Assembly (NCBI GenBank): GCA_947073515.1
Contig: CAMTMC010000025.1
Location: 1-36,563 of the forward strand
DNA length: 36,563 nt
Origin: an uncultured bacterium
GTDB taxonomy: Bacteria > Bacillota > Clostridia > Oscillospirales > Oscillospiraceae
Direction of reading: 5' to 3'
In this document: piece by piece, positions 17,493-24,791 of the stretch
Layout: each line of letters starts with the position of its first letter
How positions within the stretch are numbered: the stretch's first letter is position 1
The notes under the pieces: generated by a model
Databases searched by the model: none
What the model was told of the DNA's origin: nothing
Seen by the model: only the letters and a program-made list of their open reading frames with translations
Position numbers and translations under genes: made by a program

Positions 17493-18240
17493 ACTGCACC
17501 AGTTAAATAAGCGCTTCGGGGAGAAAGAGGTGGTCAAGGACCTGTCCCTGGAGCTGGCCCAGAGGGATCTGCTATGCATCCTGGGGGCCTCCGGCTGCGG
17601 CAAGACCACCACGCTGAACTTGATCGGCGGGTTCCTTGCCCCTGACAGCGGCAGTATCCTGCTGGACGGCCAGGATGTCACCGCCCTCCCGCCGGAGCGC
17701 CGGCCGGTGGCCACTGTCTTCCAGTCCTATGGCCTGTTCCCCCACATGACAGTTCTCCAGAATGTGGCCTACGGCCTGAAATTTCAGGGGATGGACCGGG
17801 CCGCCGCCCGGAAGAAGGGTCTGTACTATCTGGAGCTGGTGGGCCTGGCCGACCGGGCGGGCTCCCGCATCCACGCCCTCAGCGGCGGGCAGCAGCAGCG
17901 GGTGGCCCTGGCCCGGGCCCTGGCGGTGGAACCAAAGCTGTGCCTGCTGGACGAGCCCTTCAGCAACCTGGACGCCGCCCTGCGCACCAAAATGCGCCAT
18001 GAGCTCAAGCGCTTCCAGGAGGAGCTGGGCATCACCATGGTCTTTGTCACCCATGACCAGGAGGAGGCCCTGATCCTGGCCGACCGCATCGCCGTGATGG
18101 AGGAGGGGGCCCTGGCCCAGCTGGCCCCGCCGGAGGAGCTGTACCAGAACCCGGCCAGCCCCTCGGTGGCCCGCTTCCTGGGGGTGGACGAGCTGGTGTG
18201 GCGGGAGGACGGCACTGTACTGAAAATCATCAAGCAGTAA
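17482..18240 (+). CDS. ABC importer ATP-binding protein
   Basis: A 252-residue ATPase completing the importer. Walker A GASGCGKTT (about 35-43), Q-loop FQSYGLFPHMT, signature LSGGQQQRVALARAL, Walker B LCLLDEPFSNLD and H-loop VFVTHDQEEAL are all intact. The C-terminus is short, with only a remnant after FLGVDELV, so it lacks the full TOBE regulatory domain found in FbpC/PotA-type ATPases. It overlaps the permease end by eleven bases, giving a translationally coupled SBP-permease-ATPase unit. A GC-rich hairpin ends the operon. Confidence 0.92.
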   Translation: MYLELHQLNKRFGEKEVVKDLSLELAQRDLLCILGASGCGKTTTLNLIGGFLAPDSGSILLDGQDVTALPPERRPVATVFQSYGLFPHMTVLQNVAYGLKFQGMDRAAARKKGLYYLELVGLADRAGSRIHALSGGQQQRVALARALAVEPKLCLLDEPFSNLDAALRTKMRHELKRFQEELGITMVFVTHDQEEALILADRIAVMEEGALAQLAPPEELYQNPASPSVARFLGVDELVWREDGTVLKIIKQ

Positions 18241-18242
18241 AA

Positions 18243-18278
18243 AACCCGGGGCGGCTAATGGCCGCCCCGGGTTGGTTT
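18243..18278 (+). terminator. Terminator at the end of the ABC importer operon
   Basis: Thirteen-base-pair stem (18243-18255 with 18261-18273). An A-run on the left makes it effective for the convergent minus-strand lipoprotein gene as well; the plus-strand T-run is weak (GGTTTCT). Confidence 0.75.
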
Positions 18279-18294
18279 CTGGTGGGATCATGTC

Positions 18295-19371
18295 TTACTC
18301 CTGGGGATCAGGTACCGCCCAATCCCACATCAAATCCAGAATTTCCGGGGTGTAGTCCAGGGCAAACCCAGTGCTGTATTCCCCGCTGGCCGGGGGATTC
18401 AGCCAGAACTCCAGGCCGCCGGGGGAGAGGATGAGCCCCCCGTCCCAGAAGGCCTTCTCCATCTCCGCCCGGAGGGCGGAATCTGTCACCCCGGCGGCGT
18501 CCAGGATGGTTTGGGCCACCCTGTCCCTGGGGGCGCTGAACAGCTCCCAGGGGTCGATCCGGGCCCCGGTCTCCTGGTTAAAAGCGTCGCACAGACGTAT
18601 ATCGTAGCACATATTGCCGTTCCCCCTGCCGGTGGGCAGCGTCACAGAGGTGAGGAAATACATCACCCGGCCGCTGGCCCCACAGGGGGAGACGGTCTGT
18701 TCCACCAGGCCGTCCTGAAAGTCCGCCCCCAGCTCCTGATACAGGGCGTACATCCGCTCCAGAATCCGCTCCTCATCGTACAGCGGCCCCCGGCCCTCGT
18801 AGTAGTCCAGAATCCGCTCCCGGGCCCGCTGGCCCAGGGCGTCAAAGTTCTCGACGCCGCTGACGTAGTGGCGCTCGGGCCCCGCCGGAGTCCTCACCCG
18901 GAGCAGCTCGGTGCCGTCCGCCAGCTGGTAGGTACGGCTGTCGGTGGGGCCGAAGCCCGCGAAGCCTGTGCCCTCCTCAAATATGTCTATGGGCGTGCCG
19001 TCCTCCAGGGCGGCGGCGCCCCGCTCCAGCCGGCCTGTGACATCCATATGATTTACCTTGTAGGCGGCGACCTCCGTCCCGTCCGCTGTCGTGATGGATG
19101 TCTTCGCCCTGGCTCGGCTGGCCCGGACCGCCGTGTCCGGCCGGAGGGCGGCCTGAAACTCCGCTTGCATCCAAATGCCCTCCCCTGTGAGCAGGAGGCC
19201 CACTTCCTCCCCCGTGCCGGTCTGGACCACCAGGGCGTCCAAACCGCCGTCCTCCCCCCTCTGTACCTGGGTGATCAGGCCGTTGACTTCCACCTGGGCG
19301 GCCCCGCCGCCGCAGGCGGCGAGAAGCGCGGCGCACAGCAGGAGCGGGGTGAGCGCGGCTCTCATTTTCAT
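18295..19371 (-). CDS. Secreted lipoprotein with C-terminal DUF3298-like domain
   Basis: A 358-residue lipoprotein; the start at 19371 is set by GGAGG eight bases upstream. The signal peptide ends in LLAAC with lipidated C20. The N-terminal ~90 residues (VEVNGLITQVQRGEDG...) form a small beta domain. The C-terminal part (about 220-358) has SVTLPTGRGNGNMCYDIRLC, the WELFSAPRD segment and ILSPGGLEFWLNP, resembling the DUF3298/RsiV-like domain of extracytoplasmic proteins. RsiV-type domains can bind lysozyme, but no sigma factor gene adjoins it, so an anti-sigma role is not supported. The nearest upstream gene is tRNA-Thr; no clear promoter was found. Confidence 0.7.
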   Translation of the reverse strand: MKMRAALTPLLLCAALLAACGGGAAQVEVNGLITQVQRGEDGGLDALVVQTGTGEEVGLLLTGEGIWMQAEFQAALRPDTAVRASRARAKTSITTADGTEVAAYKVNHMDVTGRLERGAAALEDGTPIDIFEEGTGFAGFGPTDSRTYQLADGTELLRVRTPAGPERHYVSGVENFDALGQRARERILDYYEGRGPLYDEERILERMYALYQELGADFQDGLVEQTVSPCGASGRVMYFLTSVTLPTGRGNGNMCYDIRLCDAFNQETGARIDPWELFSAPRDRVAQTILDAAGVTDSALRAEMEKAFWDGGLILSPGGLEFWLNPPASGEYSTGFALDYTPEILDLMWDWAVPDPQE

Positions 19372-19472
19372 AGTCGGTCCCTCCTCGGATGGGATCAGCG
19401 GGAATTGACGCTTGAAAATCACCCCTCCGGCAACAGGGGAGCAGGGGAAGGGATGGCGATTTTTATAATAAT

Positions 19473-19502
19473 CGCCGGAGCAAAGCGAACTTTGCTCCGG
19501 CG
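19473..19502 (-). terminator. Hairpin after tRNA-Thr
   Basis: Thirteen-base-pair stem CGCCGGAGCAAAG / CTTTGCTCCGGCG with a CGAA loop directly downstream of the tRNA on the minus strand; the T-tract is interrupted (ATTATTAT). It resembles the GGAGCAA hairpins beside the tRNA cluster at the end of the window. Confidence 0.6.
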
Positions 19503-19578
<76 letters not shown>

Positions 19579-19587
19579 ACGGGTGCT

Positions 19588-19616
19588 ATTATACCGGCTT
19601 TCCCGCCGCTCGTCAA
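19588..19616 (-). promoter_or_regulatory. Promoter of tRNA-Thr
   Basis: TTGACG (19611-19616) and TATAAT (19588-19593), 17-bp spacer, reading left, ten bases before the tRNA 5' end. Confidence 0.85.
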
Positions 19617-19686
19617 GGGGGCAATTTTGCCGGGAGTGTCCGCTGGGAGGATTTATTCCTGGTTTCCCCCGTCGGCCGCGGAAGAA

Positions 19687-19704
19687 AACCCAAATAAAAG
19701 CTCC
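19687..19704 (+). repeat. Leader repeat, copy A
   Basis: AACCCAAATAAAAGCTCC, identical to 23189-23206. The similarity extends about 25 bases upstream through a GGTTTCCCCC motif that can pair with the AACC at its start. It lies between the divergent tRNA-Thr and ptb promoters. Confidence 0.6.
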
Positions 19705-19792
19705 TCCATTTTGACGATGGGAGAATTTAATAAGCGTTTCTCAGCACGAAAGAGAAAAGGGCCATTTTGTCCTATACTTTTCTCCGGGCGGA

Positions 19793-19801
19793 TGGTACAA
19801 T
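19793..19801 (+). promoter_or_regulatory. Extended -10 promoter of ptb-buk
   Basis: TGG-TACAAT, an extended -10 element; no convincing -35 was found. It lies 36 bases upstream of the ptb start. Confidence 0.5.
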
Positions 19802-19836
19802 AGACCCACTTGGATATTGACACAAAGGGGAGAGGA

Positions 19837-20736
19837 ATGATGATTACCGGATTTCAGCAGCTGAGAGAGCGGCTGCGGGGCCTGCCGCCCAAGGACGCCG
19901 TGGTGGCCGCCGCCCACGACGAGCATACCCTCCAGGCGGTGTTCGCCGCCCGGCGGGACGGGCTGATCCGCCCCATCCTGGTGGGCCGGGGGGAGGAGAT
20001 CCGCTCCATCGCCCGGGCTCTGGGCGAGGAGCTCGACCCTGACACTGTCATCGACGCCGGGGACGATGAGGACTGCGCCGCCCAGTCTGTGGCCCTCATC
20101 CGGGAGGGCCGGGGCAGCATGCTCATCAAGGGGATGTTACAGACGGGGACGATTCTAAAGGCGGCGGTGAACAAGCGGTCGGGCATCCGGACTGGCGAGC
20201 TCATGTCCCACGTGGCGATCCTGGATGTGCCCAGCTACCACAAGCTGCTGTATATCACCGACGGCGGCATGGTGGTGGCCCCTGACCTGGCCCAGAAGGG
20301 GCATATTTTGCGCAACGCTGTGGAGTTCTGCCGCTTCCTGGGATACGGCCGGCCCAAGGCGGCCGCCCTGTGCGCGGCGGAAACCATTACCCCCTCGATG
20401 CCGGAGACAGCGGACGCCGCCGCCCTGAAGGAGGCGGGGGAGCGGGGGGACTTCGGCCCCTGCCTGGTGGAGGGCCCCATCTCCCTGGACCTGGCCACCG
20501 ACCGGGAGGCCGCCCGGGTGAAGGGCTACCACAGCCCGGTGGCCGGGGACGCCGATATCCTGCTGGTGCCCGCCATCGCCGCCGGGAACTTCTTGGGCAA
20601 GGCCCTGTACGGCCTGGCCGGCGGCCGGATGGCCGGGGTGGTGCTGGGGGCCAAGGCGCCCATCACCGTCAACTCCCGGGGGGCTACCCCGGAGGAGAAG
20701 TATTATTCCATCCTGATCTGTACAGCCATGAATTAG
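19837..20736 (+). CDS. ptb: Phosphate butyryltransferase
   Basis: A 299-residue enzyme converting butyryl-CoA plus phosphate to butyryl-phosphate and CoA. It matches the Ptb/Pta family: VVAAAHDEHTLQAV at the N-terminus, LIKGMLQTGTILKAAVNK (about 95-112), LLYITDGGMVVAPDL, and the C-terminal LVPAIAAGNFLGKALYGLAGGRMAGVVLGAKAP phosphotransacetylase signature (part of which is LVPAIAAGNFLGKALY). Length is typical of Ptb rather than Pta. The ATG at 19837 follows AAGGGGAGAGG; a second ATG directly adjoins it. It is ten bases upstream of the kinase gene, forming the classic ptb-buk operon for ATP-yielding butyrate formation. Related branched acyl-CoAs are possible substrates. Confidence 0.93.
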   Translation: MMITGFQQLRERLRGLPPKDAVVAAAHDEHTLQAVFAARRDGLIRPILVGRGEEIRSIARALGEELDPDTVIDAGDDEDCAAQSVALIREGRGSMLIKGMLQTGTILKAAVNKRSGIRTGELMSHVAILDVPSYHKLLYITDGGMVVAPDLAQKGHILRNAVEFCRFLGYGRPKAAALCAAETITPSMPETADAAALKEAGERGDFGPCLVEGPISLDLATDREAARVKGYHSPVAGDADILLVPAIAAGNFLGKALYGLAGGRMAGVVLGAKAPITVNSRGATPEEKYYSILICTAMN

Positions 20737-20746
20737 GAGGTCGCCC

Positions 20747-21835
20747 ATGTCCTACAAAATATTGGTTCTCAACCCCGGCTCCACCAGTACCAAGGCCGCG
20801 GTCTATGAAGACGGGAGGTCCCTGATGGTCCGGAGCATGGTCCACACCAACATTGACCTGGCCCCCTACGCCACCCTCAACGACCAGCTGGACTACCGGG
20901 TGTCCCTGGTCCGGAGCTGGCTGGCCCTGGAAGGCTTTGAGCTGTCCCAACTATCCGCCGTGGTAGGCCGGGGGGGCATCATCCCCAACATTGTGGCCGG
21001 GGGATACGAGGTCAACGAGGATCTGGCCGATTGCCTGCTCCACCACACGGTGTTTGACCACGCCTCTAACCTGGGGGGGCTGATGGCCCGGGAGTTTGCC
21101 CTGCCCCTGGGCATCCCCGCCTATATCTACGACGCCGTCACCAGCGACGAGCTGCCCCCGGAGGCCCGGGTCACCGGGTTTAAGGAGGTCACCCGAGCCA
21201 GCTTCTGCCACGTGCTCAACGCCCGGGCCACCGCCCACAAGTACGCCCAGGCCATGGGCCGGCAATACGAGGATCTGAATCTGGTGGTGGCTCACCTGGG
21301 GGGCGGCATCTCCATCTCCGCCCACAGCCACGGCCGGATCATCGACTCCGTGTCCGATGACGCCGGGCCCTTCTCCCCCGACCGGGCGGGGAGCCTGAAT
21401 ATGCAGTACGTGGTGGATCTGTGCTACTCCGGTAAGTACACAAAATCCCAGATGCTCACCAAGCTCCGGGGAGAGGGCGGGATGTCCGCCCTGCTGGGCA
21501 CCCACGACTGCCGGGAGGTGGAGCGCCGTATCGCCGCCGGGGATGAGTGGGCCGCCTTGGTGTACCAGGCCCAGGCCCTGCAAATCGCCAAAGGGGTGGG
21601 GATTATGCTGGGCTGCTTCCGGGAGCTCATTGACGCCGTCATCCTCACCGGCGGCCTGGCCAACTCGGAGAAGCTCACCGGCATGGTCATCAGCTATCTC
21701 CACAACCTGTGCCGGGTGGTGGTGATCCCGGGGGAGAACGAGATGGAGGCCCTGGCCCTGGGGGCGCTGCGGCTGCTCACCGGCCAGGAGAGGGTCCGCG
21801 CCTACCATCCGGCCTGCCCCGTGAACAAGGATTGA
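20747..21835 (+). CDS. buk: Butyrate kinase
   Basis: A 362-residue ASKHA-fold acyl kinase: butyryl-phosphate plus ADP gives butyrate plus ATP. The ATP-binding motifs are visible: LVLNPGSTSTKAAVYED at the N-terminus (phosphate-1), VVAHLGGGISISAHSHGRIID in the middle (quoted in part: AHLGGGISISAHSHG), DDAGPFSPDRAG, and the adenosine motif AVILTGGLANSEKL near the C-terminus. TAGGAGGT sits eight bases before the ATG. With ptb it completes the kinase route to butyrate, the alternative to butyryl-CoA:acetate CoA-transferase. Confidence 0.95.
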   Translation: MSYKILVLNPGSTSTKAAVYEDGRSLMVRSMVHTNIDLAPYATLNDQLDYRVSLVRSWLALEGFELSQLSAVVGRGGIIPNIVAGGYEVNEDLADCLLHHTVFDHASNLGGLMAREFALPLGIPAYIYDAVTSDELPPEARVTGFKEVTRASFCHVLNARATAHKYAQAMGRQYEDLNLVVAHLGGGISISAHSHGRIIDSVSDDAGPFSPDRAGSLNMQYVVDLCYSGKYTKSQMLTKLRGEGGMSALLGTHDCREVERRIAAGDEWAALVYQAQALQIAKGVGIMLGCFRELIDAVILTGGLANSEKLTGMVISYLHNLCRVVVIPGENEMEALALGALRLLTGQERVRAYHPACPVNKD

Positions 21836-21836
21836 G

Positions 21837-21948
21837 AACCGGTATTCACAGGCCCAGACCGCCGTCTGGCAGGACTCCGCCGGATTCCCGCCCGGGGGCT
21901 GGACAAACGCTCCCGCTGACCCGCCGTTTCCCCGTAGGAATACCAGTT
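21837..21948. other. Unassigned structured intergenic element after buk
   Basis: A GC-rich segment of about 112 bases closed by an 11-bp inverted repeat with one mismatch: AACCGGTATTC (21837-21847) and GAATACCAGTT (21938-21948). Inside is a perfect hairpin CCAGAC-CGCC-GTCTGG. It is followed within four bases by a strong terminator. It lies between convergent genes, so it leads no downstream gene on either strand. It could be a processed 3'-UTR RNA, a small non-coding RNA or a dispersed palindromic repeat. Confidence 0.5.
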
Positions 21949-21951
21949 ATG

Positions 21952-21999
21952 AAAACCCGGTCCGGAGCCAGCTTGCTGGCCCCGGACCGGGGATATTTT
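21952..21999 (+). terminator. Terminator at the end of the ptb-buk region
   Basis: CCGGTCCGG (21957-21965) pairs with CCGGACCGG (21982-21990) and GCCAG with CTGGC inside; A4 lies on the left and ATATTTT on the right. It serves buk and, in reverse, the convergent enzyme I-like gene. Confidence 0.8.
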
Positions 22000-22006
22000 G
22001 ATTGAT

Positions 22007-22762
22007 TCAGGCGTAGGTGTACCCCGCTGGACGGCCGTTGGCCTGATACATCTTCCGCAGCTGCTCCAGATGCGCCTGCTCGGGGTCGATATATACGTTG
22101 CCGGTGTAGCCGTCCATCAGGGCCAGGCGCCCCTCGAATTTAGGGGGCAGGTCTACCTCTACAATAGCGGGGATGTGGTAGGCCCGGACCAGCATGGCGG
22201 TGTGGCTGTCCAGACTGCCCTTCCGGGTGATGAGGCCCAGCAGGCGGCGCTGGTCGAAATCCATCACCTCGCTGGGCAGAAATTCATCTGACACCAAAAT
22301 GGCGGGCTCTTCCATCAGCAGCTCCTGCCGGGCCCCCATCAGGGCCCGGAGCACCCGCTGGGAGATGTCCCGGATATCTGCCGCCCTGGCCCGCATATAG
22401 GGATTATCCATGGCGGAGAAAGCGGCGGAAAAGCTGAGCTCCGCAATCTGCACGGCGTACTCCGCCGTCACCCCCTGGCCTTTGATGAGAGTACGGACCG
22501 TCTCCACGTAGTCGTTATCCTCCAACAGCAGGCCGTGGATATGGAAAATGGCGGCCACCCCCTCCCCCACCTGGGACAGCGCCCGGTCGTGGAACACGGC
22601 CAGCTCCGTGATGGCGGTCTGCTGGGCCTGGTGGAAGCGGGTGATCTCCTGCCGCCAGTTGCCCTGGGTGTACAGAACCGGCTTCGGGACCGGGCGGCGG
22701 TAGAAGCACAGCCGCCCCGCGACGATCTGTTCCATAATCGCCTTGCCGGATATCATCTGCAT
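22007..22762 (-). CDS. Truncated enzyme I-like protein (N-terminal HPr-binding and phosphohistidine domains only)
   Basis: A 251-residue protein matching the first half of PTS enzyme I (PtsI). It has a GxxxxxxxxAxGxxxxY start like PEP-utilisers N, a helical HPr-binding-like insert (about 30-140), and the swivelling phosphohistidine domain with GLITRKGSLDSHTAMLVRA. H187 is the expected phosphorylation site, close to position 189 of E. coli enzyme I. It stops shortly after GNVYIDPE, so the C-terminal PEP-binding barrel (about 320 residues) is absent. The ORF ends cleanly with a terminator and has its own consensus promoter, so this is not an obvious frameshift. It would need phosphate from another protein or act as a competitor. 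Start 22762 follows GGGAGGTG. Confidence 0.75.
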   Translation of the reverse strand: MQMISGKAIMEQIVAGRLCFYRRPVPKPVLYTQGNWRQEITRFHQAQQTAITELAVFHDRALSQVGEGVAAIFHIHGLLLEDNDYVETVRTLIKGQGVTAEYAVQIAELSFSAAFSAMDNPYMRARAADIRDISQRVLRALMGARQELLMEEPAILVSDEFLPSEVMDFDQRRLLGLITRKGSLDSHTAMLVRAYHIPAIVEVDLPPKFEGRLALMDGYTGNVYIDPEQAHLEQLRKMYQANGRPAGYTYA

Positions 22763-22804
22763 CTCAACACCTCCCAGCGGAACAAGATGTCTCATATTCC
22801 CTTG

Positions 22805-22833
22805 ATTATAGCGCCAGCCCACGGCTTTGTAAA
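22805..22833 (-). promoter_or_regulatory. Promoter of enzyme I-like gene
   Basis: TTTACA (22828-22833) and TATAAT (22805-22810), 17-bp spacer, reading left; predicted leader about 36 bases. Confidence 0.8.
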
Positions 22834-22974
22834 GGTCAGTTTTTTCCAAATTGACAGGTAGTGAAACAGGCGCGTCCCAAGCGGGGCGTTTTTTCGATCT
22901 GGTGCTACCGTCTCGGGCGGGGGAACTTTGAAAATAAATTCTGAAAGCGGGCACTCCAGGTGGAAATCTGCCCA

Positions 22975-23003
22975 TTTACGCCTGGGCTGTCCTGTGTTAT
23001 AAT
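22975..23003 (+). promoter_or_regulatory. Promoter of aminotransferase gene
   Basis: TTTACG (22975-22980) and TATAAT (22998-23003), 17-bp spacer, with an extended TGT before the -10. It gives a leader of about 240 bases that includes the MITE-like element and repeat copy B. Confidence 0.75.
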
Positions 23004-23039
23004 AGGCGGCACATCCAATCAACTGAGGAGCGCCTACTG

Positions 23040-23146
23040 AGAGCCTGTTTAACCTCTTCCCACACACGTCTTAGCGGCTGATTTTCTGCCCTGACTGTGT
23101 TAAAAATCCTTGCAATCCGCACACGTTGAGATATGAAACAGGTTCT
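23040..23146. mobile_element. MITE-like element
   Basis: A 107-bp segment with terminal inverted repeats AGAGCCTGTTT (23040-23050) and AAACAGGTTCT (23136-23146), 10 of 11 matching. The interior is more AT-rich than its surroundings and has no ORF. No clear target-site duplication is visible. This is the size and form of a non-autonomous transposon (MITE) or an IS end-pair relic inserted in the aminotransferase leader. Confidence 0.55.
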
Positions 23147-23188
23147 GAGAAAATTGATCCCCGGGTTTCCCCCAGCCCTGGCGGGGAG

Positions 23189-23206
23189 AACCCAAATAAA
23201 AGCTCC
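23189..23206 (+). repeat. Leader repeat, copy B
   Basis: AACCCAAATAAAAGCTCC, identical to copy A at 19687-19704. Here it directly follows a hairpin (GGGTTT-CCCCC... paired with GGGG-AG-AACCC, 23163-23193), 46 bases before the aminotransferase ATG. Confidence 0.6.
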
Positions 23207-23251
23207 CCGGTTCGGACACTCCCGCAACCCGTGATAAGGAGGACATGATCT

Positions 23252-24433
23252 ATGGTATCGGAACGTATGAAAGGCCTGGGCTCCGCCCGGTCTGTGATCC
23301 GTGAGCTCTTTGAGTATGGAAAGCTCCGGGCCGCCCAGGTAGGGGCGGAGAACGTCTACGACTTCTCCATCGGCAACCCCAGTGTCCCGGCCCCCGCCGC
23401 CATCAATGAGCAGGCCATCCGTCTGCTTCGGGAGCAGCCGGATCTGGTCCACGCCTACACCAGTGCCCAGGGGGACCTGGCCGCCCGCCAGCGGCTGGCC
23501 GACTCCCTCAACCGCCGCTTTGACACCCGTTACACCGCCGACCGCCTCTATGTGACGGTGGGGGCCGCCGCCGCCCTGTGCTGTGTCTTCCACGGCCTGA
23601 CCTGCCCGGGGGATGAGTTTGTGGTCTTCGCCCCCTATTTCCCGGAGTATAAGGTGTTCATCGAGGGGGCCGGGGCCAAAATGGCGCTCATTCCCCCGGA
23701 GGTCGAAGCTTTCCAGATCAACTTCGACGCCTTTGAGCAGGCCCTCACTCCCAACACCAAGGGCGTCATTGTCAACAGCCCCAACAACCCCTCCGGCGTG
23801 GTGTACTCCAGGGCCACCCTGGAGCGGCTGGCCCAGATCCTCACCGCCAAGAGCGCCCAATTCGGCCACCCCATCTATCTGATCTCCGACGAGCCTTACC
23901 GGGAGATCGTATACCACGGCGACAAGGCGGAATGGCTCCCCCATATCTATCGGGATACCATTGTGTGCTACTCCTTCTCCAAGTCCCTGTCCCTTCCCGG
24001 CGAGCGCCTGGGCTATGTGCTGGTGCCCGAGGAAGTCACCGGCTCGGCCGATATCTACGCCGCTGTGGCCGGGGCGGGCCGGTCCCTGGGCTATGTGAAC
24101 GCCCCCAGCCTGTTCCAGCAGGTGGTGTCACTGTGCTGCGATATGACCTCCGATATCAAGGTGTATGAGGAGAACGCCCAGCTCCTGGTGTCCTCCCTGC
24201 GGGAGATGGGCTACCACGTGGTGGAGCCCAGCGGGGCCTTTTACCTCTTCCCCCGTACCCTGATCCCGGATGACGTGGCCTTCTGCGAACGGGCCAAGGA
24301 GTTTGACCTGCTTATCGTCCCGGGCTCCGGCTTCGGCGCTCCGGGCCATACCCGGATCTCCTACTGCGTGCAGACGGATATGATCCGCCGGGCCCTGCCC
24401 AAGTTCCAGGCCCTGGCCGACTCCTACAGGTGA
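23252..24433 (+). CDS. Pyridoxal-phosphate aminotransferase, class I/II (aspartate aminotransferase fold)
   Basis: A 393-residue fold-type I aminotransferase. Landmarks: FSIGNPSVPAP (substrate loop), the NSPNNPSG motif (about 170-177), ISDEPYREI with the PLP-contacting Asp and Tyr, YSFSKSLSLPGERLGY with the Schiff-base lysine, and RISYCV with the carboxylate-binding Arg near the C-terminus. It is the AspC/PatA-like group common in Clostridia (aspartate, aromatic or alanine donors); the substrate cannot be fixed from sequence. AAGGAGG stands before the ATG. It is monocistronic with a long leader containing a MITE-like insertion and a hairpin-plus-repeat shared with the region upstream of ptb. 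Confidence 0.9.
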   Translation: MVSERMKGLGSARSVIRELFEYGKLRAAQVGAENVYDFSIGNPSVPAPAAINEQAIRLLREQPDLVHAYTSAQGDLAARQRLADSLNRRFDTRYTADRLYVTVGAAAALCCVFHGLTCPGDEFVVFAPYFPEYKVFIEGAGAKMALIPPEVEAFQINFDAFEQALTPNTKGVIVNSPNNPSGVVYSRATLERLAQILTAKSAQFGHPIYLISDEPYREIVYHGDKAEWLPHIYRDTIVCYSFSKSLSLPGERLGYVLVPEEVTGSADIYAAVAGAGRSLGYVNAPSLFQQVVSLCCDMTSDIKVYEENAQLLVSSLREMGYHVVEPSGAFYLFPRTLIPDDVAFCERAKEFDLLIVPGSGFGAPGHTRISYCVQTDMIRRALPKFQALADSYR

Positions 24434-24438
24434 TATCA

Positions 24439-24469
24439 GGTCTCCCCCGCCCGTCGGGCGGGGGAGACC
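24439..24469 (+). terminator. Hairpin after aminotransferase gene
   Basis: Fourteen-base-pair perfect stem (24439-24452 with 24456-24469), followed not by a T-run but by CTAATAAATCTTC. This tail resembles the tails of leader repeats A and B. A second stem (TTGGCGG/CCGCCAA, 24483-24519) follows. Confidence 0.6.
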
Positions 24470-24553
24470 CTAATAAATCTTCTTGGCGGACACCCCTGGC
24501 AGGAGGCCGGTCCCGCCAATTTGGAAACATTTTGGAGAATGGGCATTTTCCTC

Positions 24554-24582
24554 TTTACAAGCGGGGAGATATCTGTTATAAT
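24554..24582 (+). promoter_or_regulatory. Promoter of tRNA-Arg
   Basis: TTTACA (24554-24559) and TATAAT (24577-24582), 17-bp spacer, extended TGT before the -10. Confidence 0.85.
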
Positions 24583-24601
24583 AACGGAGCGTTCATGAGA
24601 T

Positions 24602-24678
24602 GCGTCCGTAGTTCAATTGGATAGAGCGTCAGATTCCGGTTCTGAATGTTGGGGGTTCGAGTCCCTTCGGGCGTGCCA
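24602..24678 (+). tRNA. tRNA-Arg (anticodon CCG)
   Basis: Complete cloverleaf with encoded CCA. Anticodon loop TTCCGGT on stem TCAGA/TCTGA gives CCG, reading CGG. The acceptor stem GCGTCCG/CGGGCGT includes a G1-U72 wobble. Confidence 0.95.
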
Positions 24679-24720
24679 AAAACCTAAGGTATGGTGTTCT
24701 ACCGTACTTTAGGTTTTTGT
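24676..24720 (+). terminator. Terminator of tRNA-Arg
   Basis: AACCTAAGGTA pairs with TACTTTAGGTT (one G-U) and is followed by TTTTGTTTT, immediately downstream of the tRNA. Confidence 0.85.
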
Positions 24721-24791
24721 TTTGCCCTGCGTCTCTAATGCCAATCGGTCTTCGCCGGAGGCTCGCCCTCTTGGGAAGGGACCCGAGTCGG

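Larger units (their letters stand above)
22763..23251. other. Intergenic region between enzyme I-like gene and aminotransferase
   Basis: No protein gene. It contains divergent promoters (22805-22833 minus, 22975-23003 plus), a weak terminator-like hairpin with T6 at 22873-22894 (plus), a MITE-like insertion (23040-23146), leader repeat copy B (23189-23206) and the aminotransferase SD. Confidence 0.6.

Noticed and set aside
16149-17714. 521-codon minus-strand open frame opposite the permease and ATPase
   Set aside because: Gln/His/Gly-rich shadow; the plus strand has intact EAA loops and Walker motifs.
21837-21948. Cobalamin or other known riboswitch
   Set aside because: Some GGGAA and CGG words recall such elements on the minus strand, but no diagnostic box was matched and no gene lies downstream on either strand.
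23010-23251. T-box leader before the aminotransferase
   Set aside because: No T-box consensus (GGGTGGNACC) and no following intrinsic terminator with antiterminator.
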